Origin: Panaeolus papilionaceus
Lineage: Eukaryota; Basidiomycota; Agaricomycetes; Agaricales
Assembly (NCBI GenBank): GCA_015501605.1
Contig: JADNRZ010000019.1
Span: 806,001 to 870,000, forward strand
Reading direction: 5' to 3'
DNA length: 64,000 nucleotides
Positions 35,190 through 46,305 of the stretch are shown piece after piece. The notes beneath the pieces were generated by a model. It did not search any database, was not told the origin of the DNA, and saw only the letters and a list, made by a program, of their open reading frames with translations. A program made the position numbers and the translations under genes. How positions within the stretch are numbered: position 1 is the first letter of the stretch; every line of letters starts with the position of its first letter.

Positions 35190-35975
35190 GTAGACCTCAT
35201 TATCCATATCTAGTACAAGATATTGCAAATGAGTCGTGACTCACAGTGGGAGACAAGTGTATGCTTTACCTCAAAGTAATTATAAGTAGTTTATGCCTTC
35301 CAAAATTTCAGCTGATATGGCTGTGTTGAGAAGAAAATAAATAAGCCTGTGACTCGCCTTGCCTCGACAATCTGAATCCCACAAAGGAACAGCTTCGCCG
35401 CTGTAGGTGCTCTATATGCATTAGCTCATAGCCTTATGACCGCTAAGCCTGTTATCGCCCCAGTACCTACGCAATTACTCATATAGAAGCTGTGATAACT
35501 TCAGAAGTGGGTAATACTCACTCTCCACATCTATATAGCGTCAGTGGGGTAAATATTGCCATTAAGCGCCCAATTTAAACACAACGCGCCGATCGGCCGT
35601 TCTCCGCCGAGTAACAACTCCCAACACATGCTGCAAGCAGCGTGCCTTGAATCATCAGTGGGATATGTGATCAAGTCTAAATAACAACGAGGCGTAATAC
35701 AATGAGGTTATTCGTATCTCCACGGATCGAGTCAGCACATCTGCCAGGACATAGACACGCTCCAGTCTGCACCTCCGCAGCAATCCCCATTACCACAATG
35801 ATGAAGCTCATATGTGGAGGGATTTAATTCAAGGTCCTTCAGCATGTGTATATAAGAAGAATGTCCGGGAGGCTAGAGATAAGAGTGGTGTCCCCAACTT
35901 CATTCCAGAGTTGCGCAACACAGCTTCAAATCGGAGCTATCTACAGTACTATTCAAGGCAAAGGCAGCAGTACTA
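35190..35975 (+). repeat. 5' block of A2, including relic of the F-box gene start
   Basis: On the minus strand the left end contains ATGGATAAT as at the F-box start (6700). The block then follows the same landmarks as copy 1: caatctgaatcccac, cattaagcgcccaatttaa, gccgagtaacaactc. A TATATAAG box at 35849-35856 lies 120 bp before the A2 ATG. Confidence 0.65.
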
Positions 35976-36287
35976 ATGGATTTGAGCGAAGAACAGAGGA
36001 GAAGGGGGGAGCATCTTTTCTGTGATGAGGTTCAACGCCGCATCGAGCAGAGCAGAGCGCAGAGAAGGATGCAATGCGAGAAAGCGATGAGGGCGGCAGG
36101 TCCCGCAGAGCAAACCAGGTTGGAAGAGGAGTACTTGACAAAGGAGAAGAGGATCGAAGAAGAGGAGGAAGAGAAGCGCTTGGCGAAGAAGAAGAGGCTT
36201 GCAGAAGAGGAGGAAGCGAGAGAATGGGAGGCGGCTAGGAGAGAGTTAGCAGAATGTCAAGCTAGGGGCGATTGTATTCTCATGTAA
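35976..36287 (+). CDS. A-type short coiled-coil protein A2, 103 aa, CaaX end
   Basis: An intact single-exon gene. The N-terminus MDLSEEQRRRGEHLFCDEVQ leads into the family motif DEVQRRIEQSRAQRR (residues about 17-31). A continuous helix rich in Glu, Arg and Lys follows. The protein ends DCILM: Cys, two aliphatics and Met, a CaaX box whose Met favours farnesylation. It would be a small membrane-anchored coiled coil. It has the shared TATA-containing promoter block. C2 lies downstream, but no B gene is present in this module. The family is unknown to me. Prenylation is a prediction. Confidence 0.65.
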   Translation: MDLSEEQRRRGEHLFCDEVQRRIEQSRAQRRMQCEKAMRAAGPAEQTRLEEEYLTKEKRIEEEEEEKRLAKKKRLAEEEEAREWEAARRELAECQARGDCILM

Positions 36288-36539
36288 AACATACGGCCTC
36301 ATTTTGCCTATATGATTATTAGTTACTCGTCATGTACTTATAATTGGTTCACGCTTCTCGGTAAAAATTTTCGAACAGCAGTACGATGAAAATTTCCCCA
36401 GAATTGGGTTCGTCAAATCTAATCAACAGCACGTCTGACAATGTAACCCATGTATACATGCCGATCCTAACCAAGTGTAAATTGACCGTTACCCTACACG
36501 ACATTGCGGTATTCCTCGTCCAGGGAACTCCACTAAATT

Positions 36540-36690
36540 CTACACACGGTTGTGCACGGTACCTACATGGTTCACGCACGGTTATGCACAGCTCGCTCAC
36601 GGCCCCGCACAGCCCTGCGCGGCTTTAAATTTACTATGACCTTGCACGGTAATGCACGGTCACGCACGGCCGTGCGCAGCTTTGCACAGC
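36540..36690. repeat. Cluster of GCACGGT-type words
   Basis: Within 150 bp the words GCACGG(T/C), GCACAGC and CACGGCC recur about fifteen times at 6-12 bp spacing, in a region absent from the other modules. It is not a perfect tandem array. It may be a piece of a repetitive element. Confidence 0.6.
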
Positions 36691-37191
36691 GTTTTACCTA
36701 TGCCCGATGCCAAGTGTTTTCAAGGGCTTCATTTTCGATACTCATGGAGAATAATTTGGGTGCTCGATGCGTGTCCGTGATACAGAACTTCCGCTGCCCA
36801 ACTCTACCCACTTCCGCACTGCTCTCTGTTTGTACCCCTCGATTTAAATGTATGCATTCAGAAAACCAGGCTCCTAAAGACAAATGGCGTAACTTGAAAT
36901 TGAATGCATTCGTATCAAGCAGGCACCGCACTCCAAAGACGGGACATTCACAACAGACTGCGGAAAGGTTTTGGTTGGCCGTTGAGGACTATGTGTCAAC
37001 ATAAAAAGCCCAAGACAAGAGTCATCAAACATATAGGTTTACATACACCTTCCCATTACCTTCGCTTCGCTAGTTTAACGACAAACAAATATCTCAACAT
37101 TCGAATTGAACTCACCCTCAATCCCTCGTGTCGACATCACTCATCGGCGAACGGATAACGAAGTCAGATAGAAAGCCATTCAGAACTTCTG

Positions 37192-37872
37192 ATGGCTGAC
37201 AGAGATCCAGAAGTAGAATCACGGCACTCAGAGCTGGGAGAGCTGGAAGTGATAATCGAAGAAGGGGAGGACGAAGACTCGGAGGAGATGAAGGCGGCGA
37301 GGCAGGCTGAGGAACATAGGACAAAAGCAAAGGTGAATACCAACGAATTCGAAGTTGAAGCTGAACGTGAAAGGGAGAAGAGGGGTGGCCGGCTAACCTC
37401 CCAATTCGCATGTTTTGTGCTGGATGCGGTCACATGGCGGATGGAAATGAGTAGGACAGAGGCAACGCGGAGAACTGAAGAGCGTGAGCGCGAGCGGGAC
37501 AGGCAGAAACGAATGAGGCAGAGGGAGTGGTTACGGGGGATCAGGCGGAATAAGGAGACGAGACAGAGGGACGAGGCAAAGGTTCATCTGGATCCAGAGG
37601 AGAAAACGAGGCTAGGAGAAGGGACAAAGATAAGACCTTCTGTGGAAGAGCAGCCAGGTGCCGAGAGGAGAGGGGAGCAGCCATTGGAGCATTCGAATGA
37701 AATGGAGCAGGCTAGATCGTCGATCATAACCAGCACAAGTGCGAATAATTCCAGTGACGAAATTGGAGAGCACATTGCAATGCTACATATGAAAGAGGAA
37801 GAAGGGGAAGGGCTAGGAGCGAGAGAGGTGAGGGTACAGCTAGCAGGATGGCGCACTAGGTACAATTCATGA
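37192..37872 (+). CDS. C-type charged protein C2, 226 aa
   Basis: An intact single exon from ATG. The N-terminal third is very acidic (VIIEEGEDEDSEEMKAARQ). The centre carries the family motif, FVLDAVTWRMEMSRTEATRR, at about residues 75-94, flanked by basic helical sequence (RERDRQKRMRQREWLRGIRR). The C-terminus is Ser/Asn-rich, then acidic, and ends TRYNS without a CaaX box. It is probably a helical, partly disordered protein. Decayed copies lie at 42090-42420, 51140-51760 and 53994-54660. C2 is the only full-length C gene in the window. Confidence 0.55.
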   Translation: MADRDPEVESRHSELGELEVIIEEGEDEDSEEMKAARQAEEHRTKAKVNTNEFEVEAEREREKRGGRLTSQFACFVLDAVTWRMEMSRTEATRRTEERERERDRQKRMRQREWLRGIRRNKETRQRDEAKVHLDPEEKTRLGEGTKIRPSVEEQPGAERRGEQPLEHSNEMEQARSSIITSTSANNSSDEIGEHIAMLHMKEEEGEGLGAREVRVQLAGWRTRYNS

Positions 37873-38189
37873 GGCCTGCATTAGGAATGATGAACCAACT
37901 AGGGTCAAAAAGTGCAGGAGGATGATGAAGCAGAGGAACAACAGCAAGCACAAAAGACAATGACCAACTTGAAATTCTGGGAAACCAAGACAAGCAGACA
38001 GACAAAGAAGGCGAAAAAAATTAAGTGAACAAAGACCCAGTGCCTCATCATCATTTGAATAATAATATTATAGACCCAAGTATGAAGATTAACAAAGGCT
38101 AATCTCCTTCATCTACTTCAAATTTCTGTGAGTGATTCAAACCAACCAACACAGCTGACCATTTCCGTGTCATGGGCTTGTGGTTTCCA
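37873..38189. other. Spacer between modules 2 and 3
   Basis: A-rich 3' flank of C2 and the word ccaaccaacacagctgacca, which recurs at 43014, 51740 and 54968 after the other C copies. No gene. Confidence 0.45.
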
Positions 38190-39598
38190 TAGAATCAAGG
38201 GTTGGCCTTATTATCCATATCTGGTACAAGATACTGTAAACAGTGAGTCTGACTCATGGGAGACAAGTGTGTATATAATACTTTACCTCAAAGTAAGTGG
38301 TTTATGCCTTGTAATTTTTCAGCTGACATGGATCTATTGAAAAGAAAATCGATCAAGCAGTGGCTCACAATCCCTTGAGAATCTGAATCCCACAAAATAA
38401 AGATAACACTGGCCAGCAGCATGGCCTGCTACCATATGACTTGCTCTTTCAGTGTGTAGTACATTGGAACTAGCAATCTGGATGCAAGAATGTGTCTTCA
38501 TACTGAAACATAATGTTCGGTTCAAAGAATTGGATGCAGGGGGCATCATTGAACACACTTGTGCAAGTCTACAAGCTCTATGATTCAATACCTTTGGCAT
38601 TCGTATGAGTTCTTGATTAGAAATCACCAGAGAGAACACTTTGAGTTTTAATTCCGTGCTAATACATGATTCATACTCTCTGGTACCTGAGACAGACATA
38701 GTGATAGGATTGACAACACTGCATCTGGGCATCAATGTAGGCTGAGGGTGCGACCGCCACTCGTCGTCAACCTCCGGTTGACTCCTTCTGGCGCTTGCGT
38801 CCATATTTCGAATCTTTCTATAGGATGGAGGCTGAAGGGATGACCATCCTCGATAACCATTGAACAGGATAAGTATACGATAAGATTTGGGGTGTGGAGT
38901 GAGGAGTGGGACGAAATTACCATACGCGCGTGTGAATTCACAGCCACATTTTGATCTTCTGCCAATTTTTTTTATACCATTCCACTAAAACCCACTACCT
39001 CACGGTAGCGGGGATATCAATCAGCTTCGCTCCTGAGGGGTTCAATTAGTTCATACCGTTAAGACCACTAAGACTGTCCCCGGCACGTACATAATTACTC
39101 ATATAGAAGCTGTGATAACTTCGGAAGTGGGTCATACTCACGCTCCATATCTACATAGCGTCAATGGAGTAAATATTAATATTAAGCGCCCAATTTAAAC
39201 ACAACACGCGCCGATCGACCGTTCTCCGCCGAGTAACAACTCCCAACACATGCTGCAAGCAGCGTGCCTTGAATCATCAGTGAGATATGTGATCAAGTCT
39301 GAATAACAACGAGGCGTAATACAATGAGGTTATTCGTATCTCCACAGCTTGGAGTCAGCACATCTGCCAGGACATAGACACACTCCAGTCTGCACCTCCG
39401 CAGCAATCCCCATTACCACAATGATGAAGCTCATGTGTGGAGCGATTTAATTCGAGGTCCCTCAGCATGTGTATATAACAAGAATGTCCGGGAGGCTAGA
39501 GATAAGAGCGGTGTCCCCAACTTCATTCCAGAGTTGCGCAACACAGCTTCAAATCGGAGCTATCTACAGTACTATTCAAGGCAAAGGCAGCAGTACTA
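38190..39598 (+). repeat. 5' block of A3 with F-box start relic
   Basis: The same block as before A1 and A2. The F-box start relic (minus-strand ATGGATAATAAGGCCAA) is at about 38190-38215, and the TATATAAC box at 39472-39479 lies 127 bp before the A3 ATG. About 600 bp of extra DNA (38400-39000) interrupts it. That insert holds a minus-strand frame, 38334-38804, with LRR-like wording (LKLKVFSLVISNQELIRMPK) that may be another F-box/LRR fragment. Confidence 0.55.
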
Positions 39599-39874
39599 AT
39601 GGATTTGAGCGAAGAACAGAGGAGAAGGGGGGAGCATCTTTTCTGTGATGAGGTTCAACGCCGCATCGAGCAGAGCAGAGCGCAGAGAAGGACGCAATGC
39701 GAGAAAGCGATGAGGGCGGCAGGTCCCGCAGAACAAGCCAGGTTGGAAGAAGAGTACTTGGCAAAGGAGAAGAGGATCGCAGAAGAGAAGGAAGCGAGAG
39801 AATTAGAGGCGAGGATCAGAGACGCAGAAACAGCGAGGAGGTCCGGGTCGTCGTCACCTTGCATTCTCATGTAA
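39599..39874 (+). CDS. A-type short coiled-coil protein A3, 91 aa, CaaX end
   Basis: Nearly identical to A2 for the first 55 residues, with the motif DEVQRRIEQSRAQRR. It then has a shorter Glu/Arg-rich helix (EARELEARIRDAETARR) and ends SSSPCILM. The tail is a CaaX box predicted to be farnesylated. It differs from A2 and A4 mainly by deletion of the EEKRLAKEKRLAE segment, so helix length varies in the family. B3 lies downstream in the same orientation. Confidence 0.65.
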   Translation: MDLSEEQRRRGEHLFCDEVQRRIEQSRAQRRTQCEKAMRAAGPAEQARLEEEYLAKEKRIAEEKEARELEARIRDAETARRSGSSSPCILM

Positions 39875-40477
39875 AACATCCGGCCCCATTTTGTCTACAT
39901 GGTTACCAGCTACTCGTCATGTACTTGGTTCACGCTTTTTGATAACAAATTTCGAACGGAAGTACCATTATATTCTTCCCACTGAGACCTAACTTGATCA
40001 TCAAACCGAATCCACAACCCGTCTGAAATCGCTTCTAATGTGCTTATCGTCACTGATTATCCTAGCATGTAATCAGACAAGCAACCGTACTTATCAATGT
40101 GTTCAGTTAGCACACTCCGTTCAAAAACCTGTCAGAAATACCAAAAGCCATAGCGTCCTTCTGACACTTCACTGCACCTCCACATTACGCCCTATTTGCA
40201 ATTTGTACTGATGTAATTATATTGAATGCAAGCCACGAGACCCAAATATCGACAACTTATATTGATTACTTCGGCAGGACGCGTGTCAAACAGATACTCG
40301 AACTCGGAATGGGAAATATTTGAAGGATAAAGGGATAAAAGGGAATCGGAAACCATGGAGGTCATTCCGAGTTGACCCTGACCCCCTTCCTCTCCCCATA
40401 CTATAGAAATTGAACTAAACTCATAGCTTTCTAATCCCACCGATAGGGCTAGATCGAGTTTACGTCGATATTAAAAG
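39875..40477. repeat. A-to-B spacer, conserved between modules
   Basis: Aligns closely with 49121-49725 and more loosely with 8740-9174. Shared landmarks are acttgatcatcaaaccgaa, cgcgtgtcaaacagatactc and gatagggctaga. No gene is visible. Confidence 0.6.
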
Positions 40478-41686
40478 GTGATAAGTGACAAAAAGAAAGA
40501 TGAAGAGTGGGAGAAAGCAAAGCTTGCTGCAATGAAGCGAAACGAGAAATGCCGTCGCCTTTCAGATGCAGTTGGCTGGCGAATCAGTCAAAGTGAGGAG
40601 GCGAGAGTTGCATTGGAAGCAAAAATGGAGCAGGAAAGACGGCAAGCTCAGGCGAGGATGGAAGAAGAGGTCAGAAACCGAAAGGAAGAGGAACGAGTGA
40701 GGAGGCAAATAAAAGAGCTAGCGCTGTGGTCAGCAGCGGAGGAAACGGTGATGGATCAGAAGAGACACGACGAAGCCAGGTTGGAGGGCGGGATACAAGG
40801 GGGAACCTTTTTCAACGCAGTTGATTGGTACACCAAGGATGTTGAAGCGTCATGGGCGAGGGCGACTGGTTCAAGAGTTCCAGCTGGTGAGGGCAGAGAG
40901 GAGATAGAGGAGGAATTAATAGAACAAAGGAGAATGGAGTAACGAGAAACAAGGCAGGCCAAGGAGGCCAGAAGCCGAGCGGAGGAGAGAAAAAAGGCAG
41001 AAGAGGAACGGAAGCATGCACAGGAAGAAGAGGAGCATAGGAACGAGGTAGGGGGGGATTTGAGCAAGGCGATGAAGAAGGATGAGTATGAAGCTGCGTT
41101 AGAGAGCAACAGGCGAAAAGCTTTTGTTAGGGACGAAGTTGATTGGGGAATCAAAATGAGCGAGAAACAGAGAGAGCAAAGGAGAATCGCAGAGGAAGCA
41201 TTGGAAAAGGCGAGGAAAATCGAGGAGGCTAGAAAACAAGAGGAGGAGAAGGAGAGGAAGTTAGTAGACGAGAAACGAAGGAGGGAGGAAAAGGAAGAAA
41301 AGGAGGAACAGGCGAGGGAGCGAGTAATGGAGATGCTTGAGCAACAGCAGAGATATGAAGCCAATGTAAACGATGGAATGCTACGCGGTCATCTTGCTGA
41401 TGAAGTTAACTGGCGCATCGAGAGGAGTGAAGCAGCAAGGGATGAGAGTCAGAGACAGGAACAGCTGTTGGAAGTCACGCCGTCAGTGAGGCGGATGAAA
41501 CAGAAGAGGGAAGATAGCGAGAGGAGAAAACGGGAACGGGAACAAGAGGAGGAACAGAAGCAAGAAGCGGGGGCAGTACGGCTGGAAGAAGACGCTAGAG
41601 ATGAAGCTGAATTCCAGCAAGAGATGAAATGGGTGATGGAAGCAAGAGTATTAGAGCGTAAGAAATCATCATGTATTATTATGTGA
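40478..41686 (+). pseudogene. B-type long coiled-coil gene B3, one in-frame stop, CaaX end
   Basis: One frame runs about 402 codons, broken only by TAA at 40940-40942, where B4 has CAA. At the position of the B4 start, ATG is ATA here, so the next usable start is 40532. The predicted product is helical, rich in Glu/Arg/Lys/Gln, with four copies of the family motif: SDAVGWRISQSEEAR (about 40562), FNAVDWYTKDVEASW (40811), RDEVDWGIKMSEKQR (41129), ADEVNWRIERSEAAR (41396). The C-terminus KKSSCIIM is a CaaX box. An intron removing the stop seems unlikely, because B4 reads through the same region in frame. I call it a recently disabled gene. Confidence 0.6.
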
Positions 41687-42089
41687 ACTAAAAGGTTTAT
41701 AGCATCGATACAGTGAGGACATTGTAGCAGTCTAGCGGAAATATACCAGATCAAGTGAAAGGTCTCAAAGAGTTTCGATGTCCAGGGAGAATAATTCGCA
41801 TGCACGATGCGTGACATGATCAACACTGCTGATTCCCAAATTGCAGATGCCACAACCCGAAATTGAACATTGCATTCGCATCCAACCAGGCACCGCAGCC
41901 CAAAGACATCACATTCATCCAATCCACCGCTGCAGACTGCGAGACATTTTGATTGAGTTATATGCGTTGACATAAAAACCCCCACGTCACTATATGCACA
42001 TGATTTTGAAGGGGCTCTCAAAGTATTAGTTGACCTCGCCCCACCCTATTCACTCATCAAAAATCGCAACATCTCAAAATTTAAATTGA

Positions 42090-42420
42090 ATTCCTAGGAT
42101 GATTGAGATATATACAGGAACAGAAACATGGGCTTCAGAGCTGGGAATAATAACCGAAGGAGGGGACAATGAAGACTCAGACGATGTGAATGCACCAGCA
42201 AGGCAGGTGGAGGAAGTCAATGAGCAACGGGAGAAGAGGAACTACTGAGTCTGGAGAAAGGGAATCTGTGATTTACTATATGAAGACGGCGACCCACGCT
42301 GGTGAAGTTATATGGAATGACAAGGGCCCAGGTGGTGCAAACGACAAGCGAGCATGCCCAGGGTTACGCAAGACAAATGAACGGGAGAGGCAAAGGAAGA
42401 TCTGAAAGACATATGGGAGG
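42090..42420 (+). pseudogene. C-type relic C3
   Basis: Encodes ETWASELGIITEGGDNEDSD..., which parallels the acidic N-terminus of C2, then stops after about 40 residues. The motif region is deleted. Its upstream flank (41760-42090) aligns with that of C2 (36700-37190). Confidence 0.5.
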
Positions 42421-43013
42421 AGCAAACTACGGAGGACGAAGCAGGTCCGGATGGGATTAGATTGGACAAAGGGGTGCGATATGAACAGAGTTCAAAAGTG
42501 TGTCAGGGGATTCATAGAAGAACATGAACGGCCAAGGGTACGTCTAGGACTGGAAGAATATGGAAGAATGCAGGAGGTGTGCTTGCTTCATTGCGGAATC
42601 TATCGCCGCGGTTGAGGAAATGACTGATTAACGTTTTAACATTTTGAACCTTTTGAAGCATTCGGCGATATTTTAGAGCGCATTGCTACATTGCCGGGGA
42701 GACGGGGTCAAACGGAAGTGATAGGGGTTGGAGATGATGCAAGATGAAGTAGACATGATGACACCATCAGAGTCGGAAACGACATAGCAAGTAAAGGCGC
42801 CTCTGGAAATGGCGAAGCGCAGAGAAAATAAAGTGCAGGCGAAGGATGAAGCAAAGAACCAACGAAAGCAACAAACGACGATGTTCAAATTCTGCGATTC
42901 CAAGACGAGGGAATAGACGGAGAAAGAGAAGTGAAGAAAGCGGAAAGGGTCCCAGTGCAGATTCAAAGGTCCCACTCACACCACTCGCTCCCCACCATCC
43001 ACTTTTGTTCAAG

Positions 43014-43540
43014 CCAACCAACACAGCTGACCATTCTGTGGCGACACAAAATGAGTTTATCTATTGCTAAAACACGATCTTGTATGAAAGAGCCTGAATC
43101 TCGGAAAGGAGACCATGGTGGTTTGGGTAAAAAAAACGATGCTATTTCAAGTATTTCGGGAATGGTGCAACGACATTGAGCTCACGGTGAGTTGAGAATA
43201 GGGGATTGATGAACGCCGGAGCCGCTTACACAGTCACTTCGAATGCCATCTTGAACGCTCAATTACTCAAATACATAAAATCATGGGTTGTAATATATAT
43301 TACTCGCAATGTAAGCCGTAATTACTTGAACTTCTGATACCCACATGAAATAGGTCCCCAGGTACGGTAGTGCTGTCAATATGGTAGAGCATAAAGAACC
43401 TCATTGATGTCCAAATCTACAGGCCCATTCATAAATCCCATTTACAGACCTGTGGGAGATACCGGTGCCAGCAGATGTGAGTTGGAGGGCGCCGCATTTG
43501 ATAATGAATTGGGTCTGATGCAAATGAGCTATTAATCCTC
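43014..43540. repeat. Module 3' flank, also at 51738-52290
   Basis: The two stretches align closely from ccaacacagctgacc/ccaatcgacacagctgacc through aatgagtttatctattgctaaaacacga to tactcgcaatgtaagccgtaattac and beyond. No gene is seen. It marks the right end of the duplicated module. Confidence 0.7.
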
Positions 43541-44928
43541 AGCTGGTATTGCGGATACTACAAAAAATGCCTAGAGCGGGAAGGAATGAGGTGAGCGTCC
43601 TGCACCTTGGGTGCAGAACGACGGTGGTGGTGGTGGTGTCAAGCTTTAAAATGCGTGAATTACCGGATGCAGCGAGAACTGGAGCATCCAATGAATGGAG
43701 GGGGGAAAGGAGAAGGGCAGAACAAGAAGATAGAAGGACAGCAGGAGGAGGGACTTTTCGAGTCATGAGCAGTCGTCCAGAACAAAGATAAGCAATGTGC
43801 TTGAGGGGTGCGATTTATGCTCATTGAATAGAAATGAGTGCGGAAAGAAAGGGCGCAGCGGCCAGGGAAGCTAGGGAAAGCGAGAATCCAGCAAGAACTG
43901 ACGTTGACGAGCTTAGCACGTCCCCTCTCCTCACTCTTCCTCTGTAAAAACTGCATAGGAGCCATCAGTAATGCTGATGATGATGTCGACGATAGACGGA
44001 TAAAATTAATAATGGGTAGATGGCGATGAGCGAGTTACCAGAAAGGAGCCAGGGTACCAAAAAGCGGTGATGGTGATGAGACGAGATTGAGATCAACAGC
44101 GAGAGTGATGTGGGGTTTGGAAAGCATGTCACTGCTCAGTTGGTTGTCATCTTCATGCTCTTGGGCCTTTGACTGTAAAATCATCACTAAGAGAACCACG
44201 ACTCGGATTTCAGAGCTAGACGATTCCATAAAATTCACCATTGGAATAGATGTGAATCAAATCAAACCAACTCACAACTTTCTTTCTGCAAGGAGGAGCC
44301 TCACTACTCTTACTTGAACGTCCTTGGGTTGTGATTCAAAATCTTCGGTATCAACAGAGAATACCTTTATCCAGTAGCAGTTCAGTGACACGAATGAGGG
44401 GATAATAATTGTTGACTCACCGACCCACTCAACAACGCTTTCGTCCCATGAAATAACTCGTAAAAACAACACTCGCTCAGGTACTCCCTCTCAACTCAAT
44501 GGTGTTGGTGAAAGGTGTCTCATCGCAATCGACAAATTTGTTGGTTTTATTGAGGCGGGGGGTGAGGAGGGAAGGAGTGGGTTGGTGAGTTCGTTGAGGT
44601 GAGTGTGATTATGTCAAGACCGTCCCCACGCACATACAGGCGGATGCTCATGATTAGTTTTGCACAACGAAGCCATGAGCCACATTTCAATACTTGCATG
44701 AATTATCGAGATATGTGATGCGGGAATTGATTTCAGTCTGAACGTTGAACGTTGACCCACCATCTGGCCTGCTCGTTGGAGAGAAATCAATAGCTTATGA
44801 AGTGTGCCATCCGGAAGAGCGTTAACAACTCTTTGAACATAAAATGTCACTTGAAGTCAGAATGGGCTACATATACATACATGTGCGTACTACGTGTGAA
44901 GTAAGAATAAAACCAAGGTACTCGTACT
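43541..44928. other. Region without a recognised gene
   Basis: Minus-strand frames at 44272-44472 and 44035-44241 (VISWDESVVEWVGESTIIIP, SEIRVVVLLVMILQSK) could be exons of an unknown or dying gene, but no join is convincing. Confidence 0.3.
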
Positions 44929-46305
44929 CTACTGAAGATGGGGGAGAGCGCGAGTGCTAGAGTCAAGGGGTGCGTCCTCGACATTGGTCATCATAAGAAT
45001 GTCGTCCAGAAATCTGCTCTCATCAATAACCTTGGTGATGTTCTGATCATTGACCCATGCCAGCATCGCGGGCTTCGAGACGATATAAACCATTTGCCTC
45101 GGCAATTTCAATGTATCCAGATTATCCGAAACCATTAGACGAGTCTGGTCAATGACAATCTGCCGAGCTTCCTGGTCCGACAATGGCTCGTCACCGTCAT
45201 CGTCGTTTTTCAAGTTCCGAATGAGCTGGTCGGCTTTGGTCCGGACGAGGAATGCTGGGATGTAGCACCTGTTGGCGTTGCCGATCAGGGTCCCCGCCGT
45301 TTGGGTGAATCGATCGGCGAAGACGATGACCATGACGTCGAATACAAAGAGTCCCTGGTCACGGAAATACTGCCACCCTTGCACATTAGGCGTGTTTGCG
45401 CCGGGAACATCGTACCAGACGAAGTTCGGATTGCGAAGGTCGGGGTAGCCTCGCACAGTCCTCGTCGTTTCATTGAACCCGCAGCGTGCGGCACCTGGAT
45501 CTCGGGGTCGTAATCCACGGAGGGCGTTCAGGAGTGATGATTTCCCCATCCCAGACTCGCCGACAATCGCAATGTTGATTTTGTCGTCCTGTATTGCGTA
45601 GCGTTGTCGGAAATGCTGTTTAAGCTCCTCGGTTGGCCTAAACTCGGGAGGTATCCCTTGCATCCACCGTTCCTCTGCTTGTCTCTGTGCCTCTTGTGCC
45701 TGCCTCACCGCTTCTTCTGCCCGTCTCTTTGCTTCTTCCACTCGTTCTGTTGCCTCTTCCGCTTGCCTCTTGGCTTCCTCCTCCCGCCTCATCGATTCTG
45801 CTGCCAATCTTTGTGCCTCGCCCTCGCGTCTTCTTGCCTCTTCCTCCCTCCTTCTCGCCTCCTCTTCCTGTCTCCTCGCTTGGTCTGCAAGCCTCCTCAT
45901 CTCCTCTTCCACTTGTCTCCTCGTCTCTGCCTCCTCCGTCCTCATTCGCTCCTGGGCTTCCCTCAACGCTTCCTCTGTACGTCTCCGTTCCTCTACAGCC
46001 TTCTTCATCACCTCCTCTGCCTCCCTCCTCTGCTCCTCTGCTAGTATTCTTGCTTCCTCGGCCGCTTTCGCCTCCGCAGCAAGCCGTTGTTCCTCCTTTT
46101 TCGTGTACTCTTCCATAGCAGCAGCTGCATCCATACAATTTGCCGCTTCTTCCGCCTTGTTTGCCCAAAATGCTACTCCGGCAGCCCAGGCGAGTCGGCC
46201 AACAAGTGCATAGGGGTTTGTCAAAGTGGCACCAGCCACCACTACGGTTCCAGCAACGCGTGCGGTCCAGGCTACCACACGGGTGAAGCCACTCCAAAAG
46301 CCCAT
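44929..46305 (-). CDS. IRG-like GTPase with N-terminal membrane segment and coiled coil, 458 aa
   Basis: A single exon. Residues 1-48 are hydrophobic (MGFWSGFTRVVAWTARVAGT, then YALVGRLAWAAGVAFW) and probably membrane-associated. Residues 65-213 form a long charged coiled coil. Residues 241-458 are the G domain: G1 GESGMGKS at 249-256, G3 DVPG at 299-302, G4 TKAD at 356-359 and a G5-like VSKP at 409-412. Spacing and wording fit the interferon-inducible (IRG/IIGP) GTPase family known mainly from animals but also present in some fungi. In animals these proteins act on membranes in cell-autonomous defence. The role here is unknown. Gly2 raises the question of myristoylation, though Phe3 is unfavourable. 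Module copies flank it on both sides. Confidence 0.8.
   Translation of the reverse strand: MGFWSGFTRVVAWTARVAGTVVVAGATLTNPYALVGRLAWAAGVAFWANKAEEAANCMDAAAAMEEYTKKEEQRLAAEAKAAEEARILAEEQRREAEEVMKKAVEERRRTEEALREAQERMRTEEAETRRQVEEEMRRLADQARRQEEEARRREEEARRREGEAQRLAAESMRREEEAKRQAEEATERVEEAKRRAEEAVRQAQEAQRQAEERWMQGIPPEFRPTEELKQHFRQRYAIQDDKINIAIVGESGMGKSSLLNALRGLRPRDPGAARCGFNETTRTVRGYPDLRNPNFVWYDVPGANTPNVQGWQYFRDQGLFVFDVMVIVFADRFTQTAGTLIGNANRCYIPAFLVRTKADQLIRNLKNDDDGDEPLSDQEARQIVIDQTRLMVSDNLDTLKLPRQMVYIVSKPAMLAWVNDQNITKVIDESRFLDDILMMTNVEDAPLDSSTRALPHLQ

Noticed and set aside
40756..41364. 202-residue minus-strand Ser/Leu-rich frame over B3 (and 50004-50675 over B4)
   Set aside because: Mirror of Glu/Arg-rich codons. 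It appears in both copies only because the plus strand is conserved.
43549..44472. Small gene(s) between module 3 and the IRG-like gene
   Set aside because: Frames are short, with no recognisable motif and no convincing splice joins.
45638..46297. Long frames overlapping the IRG-like gene on both strands
   Set aside because: They are products of the biased codons of the coiled coil. Only the 458-residue frame has GTPase motifs.
44929..46305. N-myristoylation of the IRG-like GTPase
   Set aside because: Gly2 is present, but Phe3 does not fit the usual consensus, so it is not claimed.
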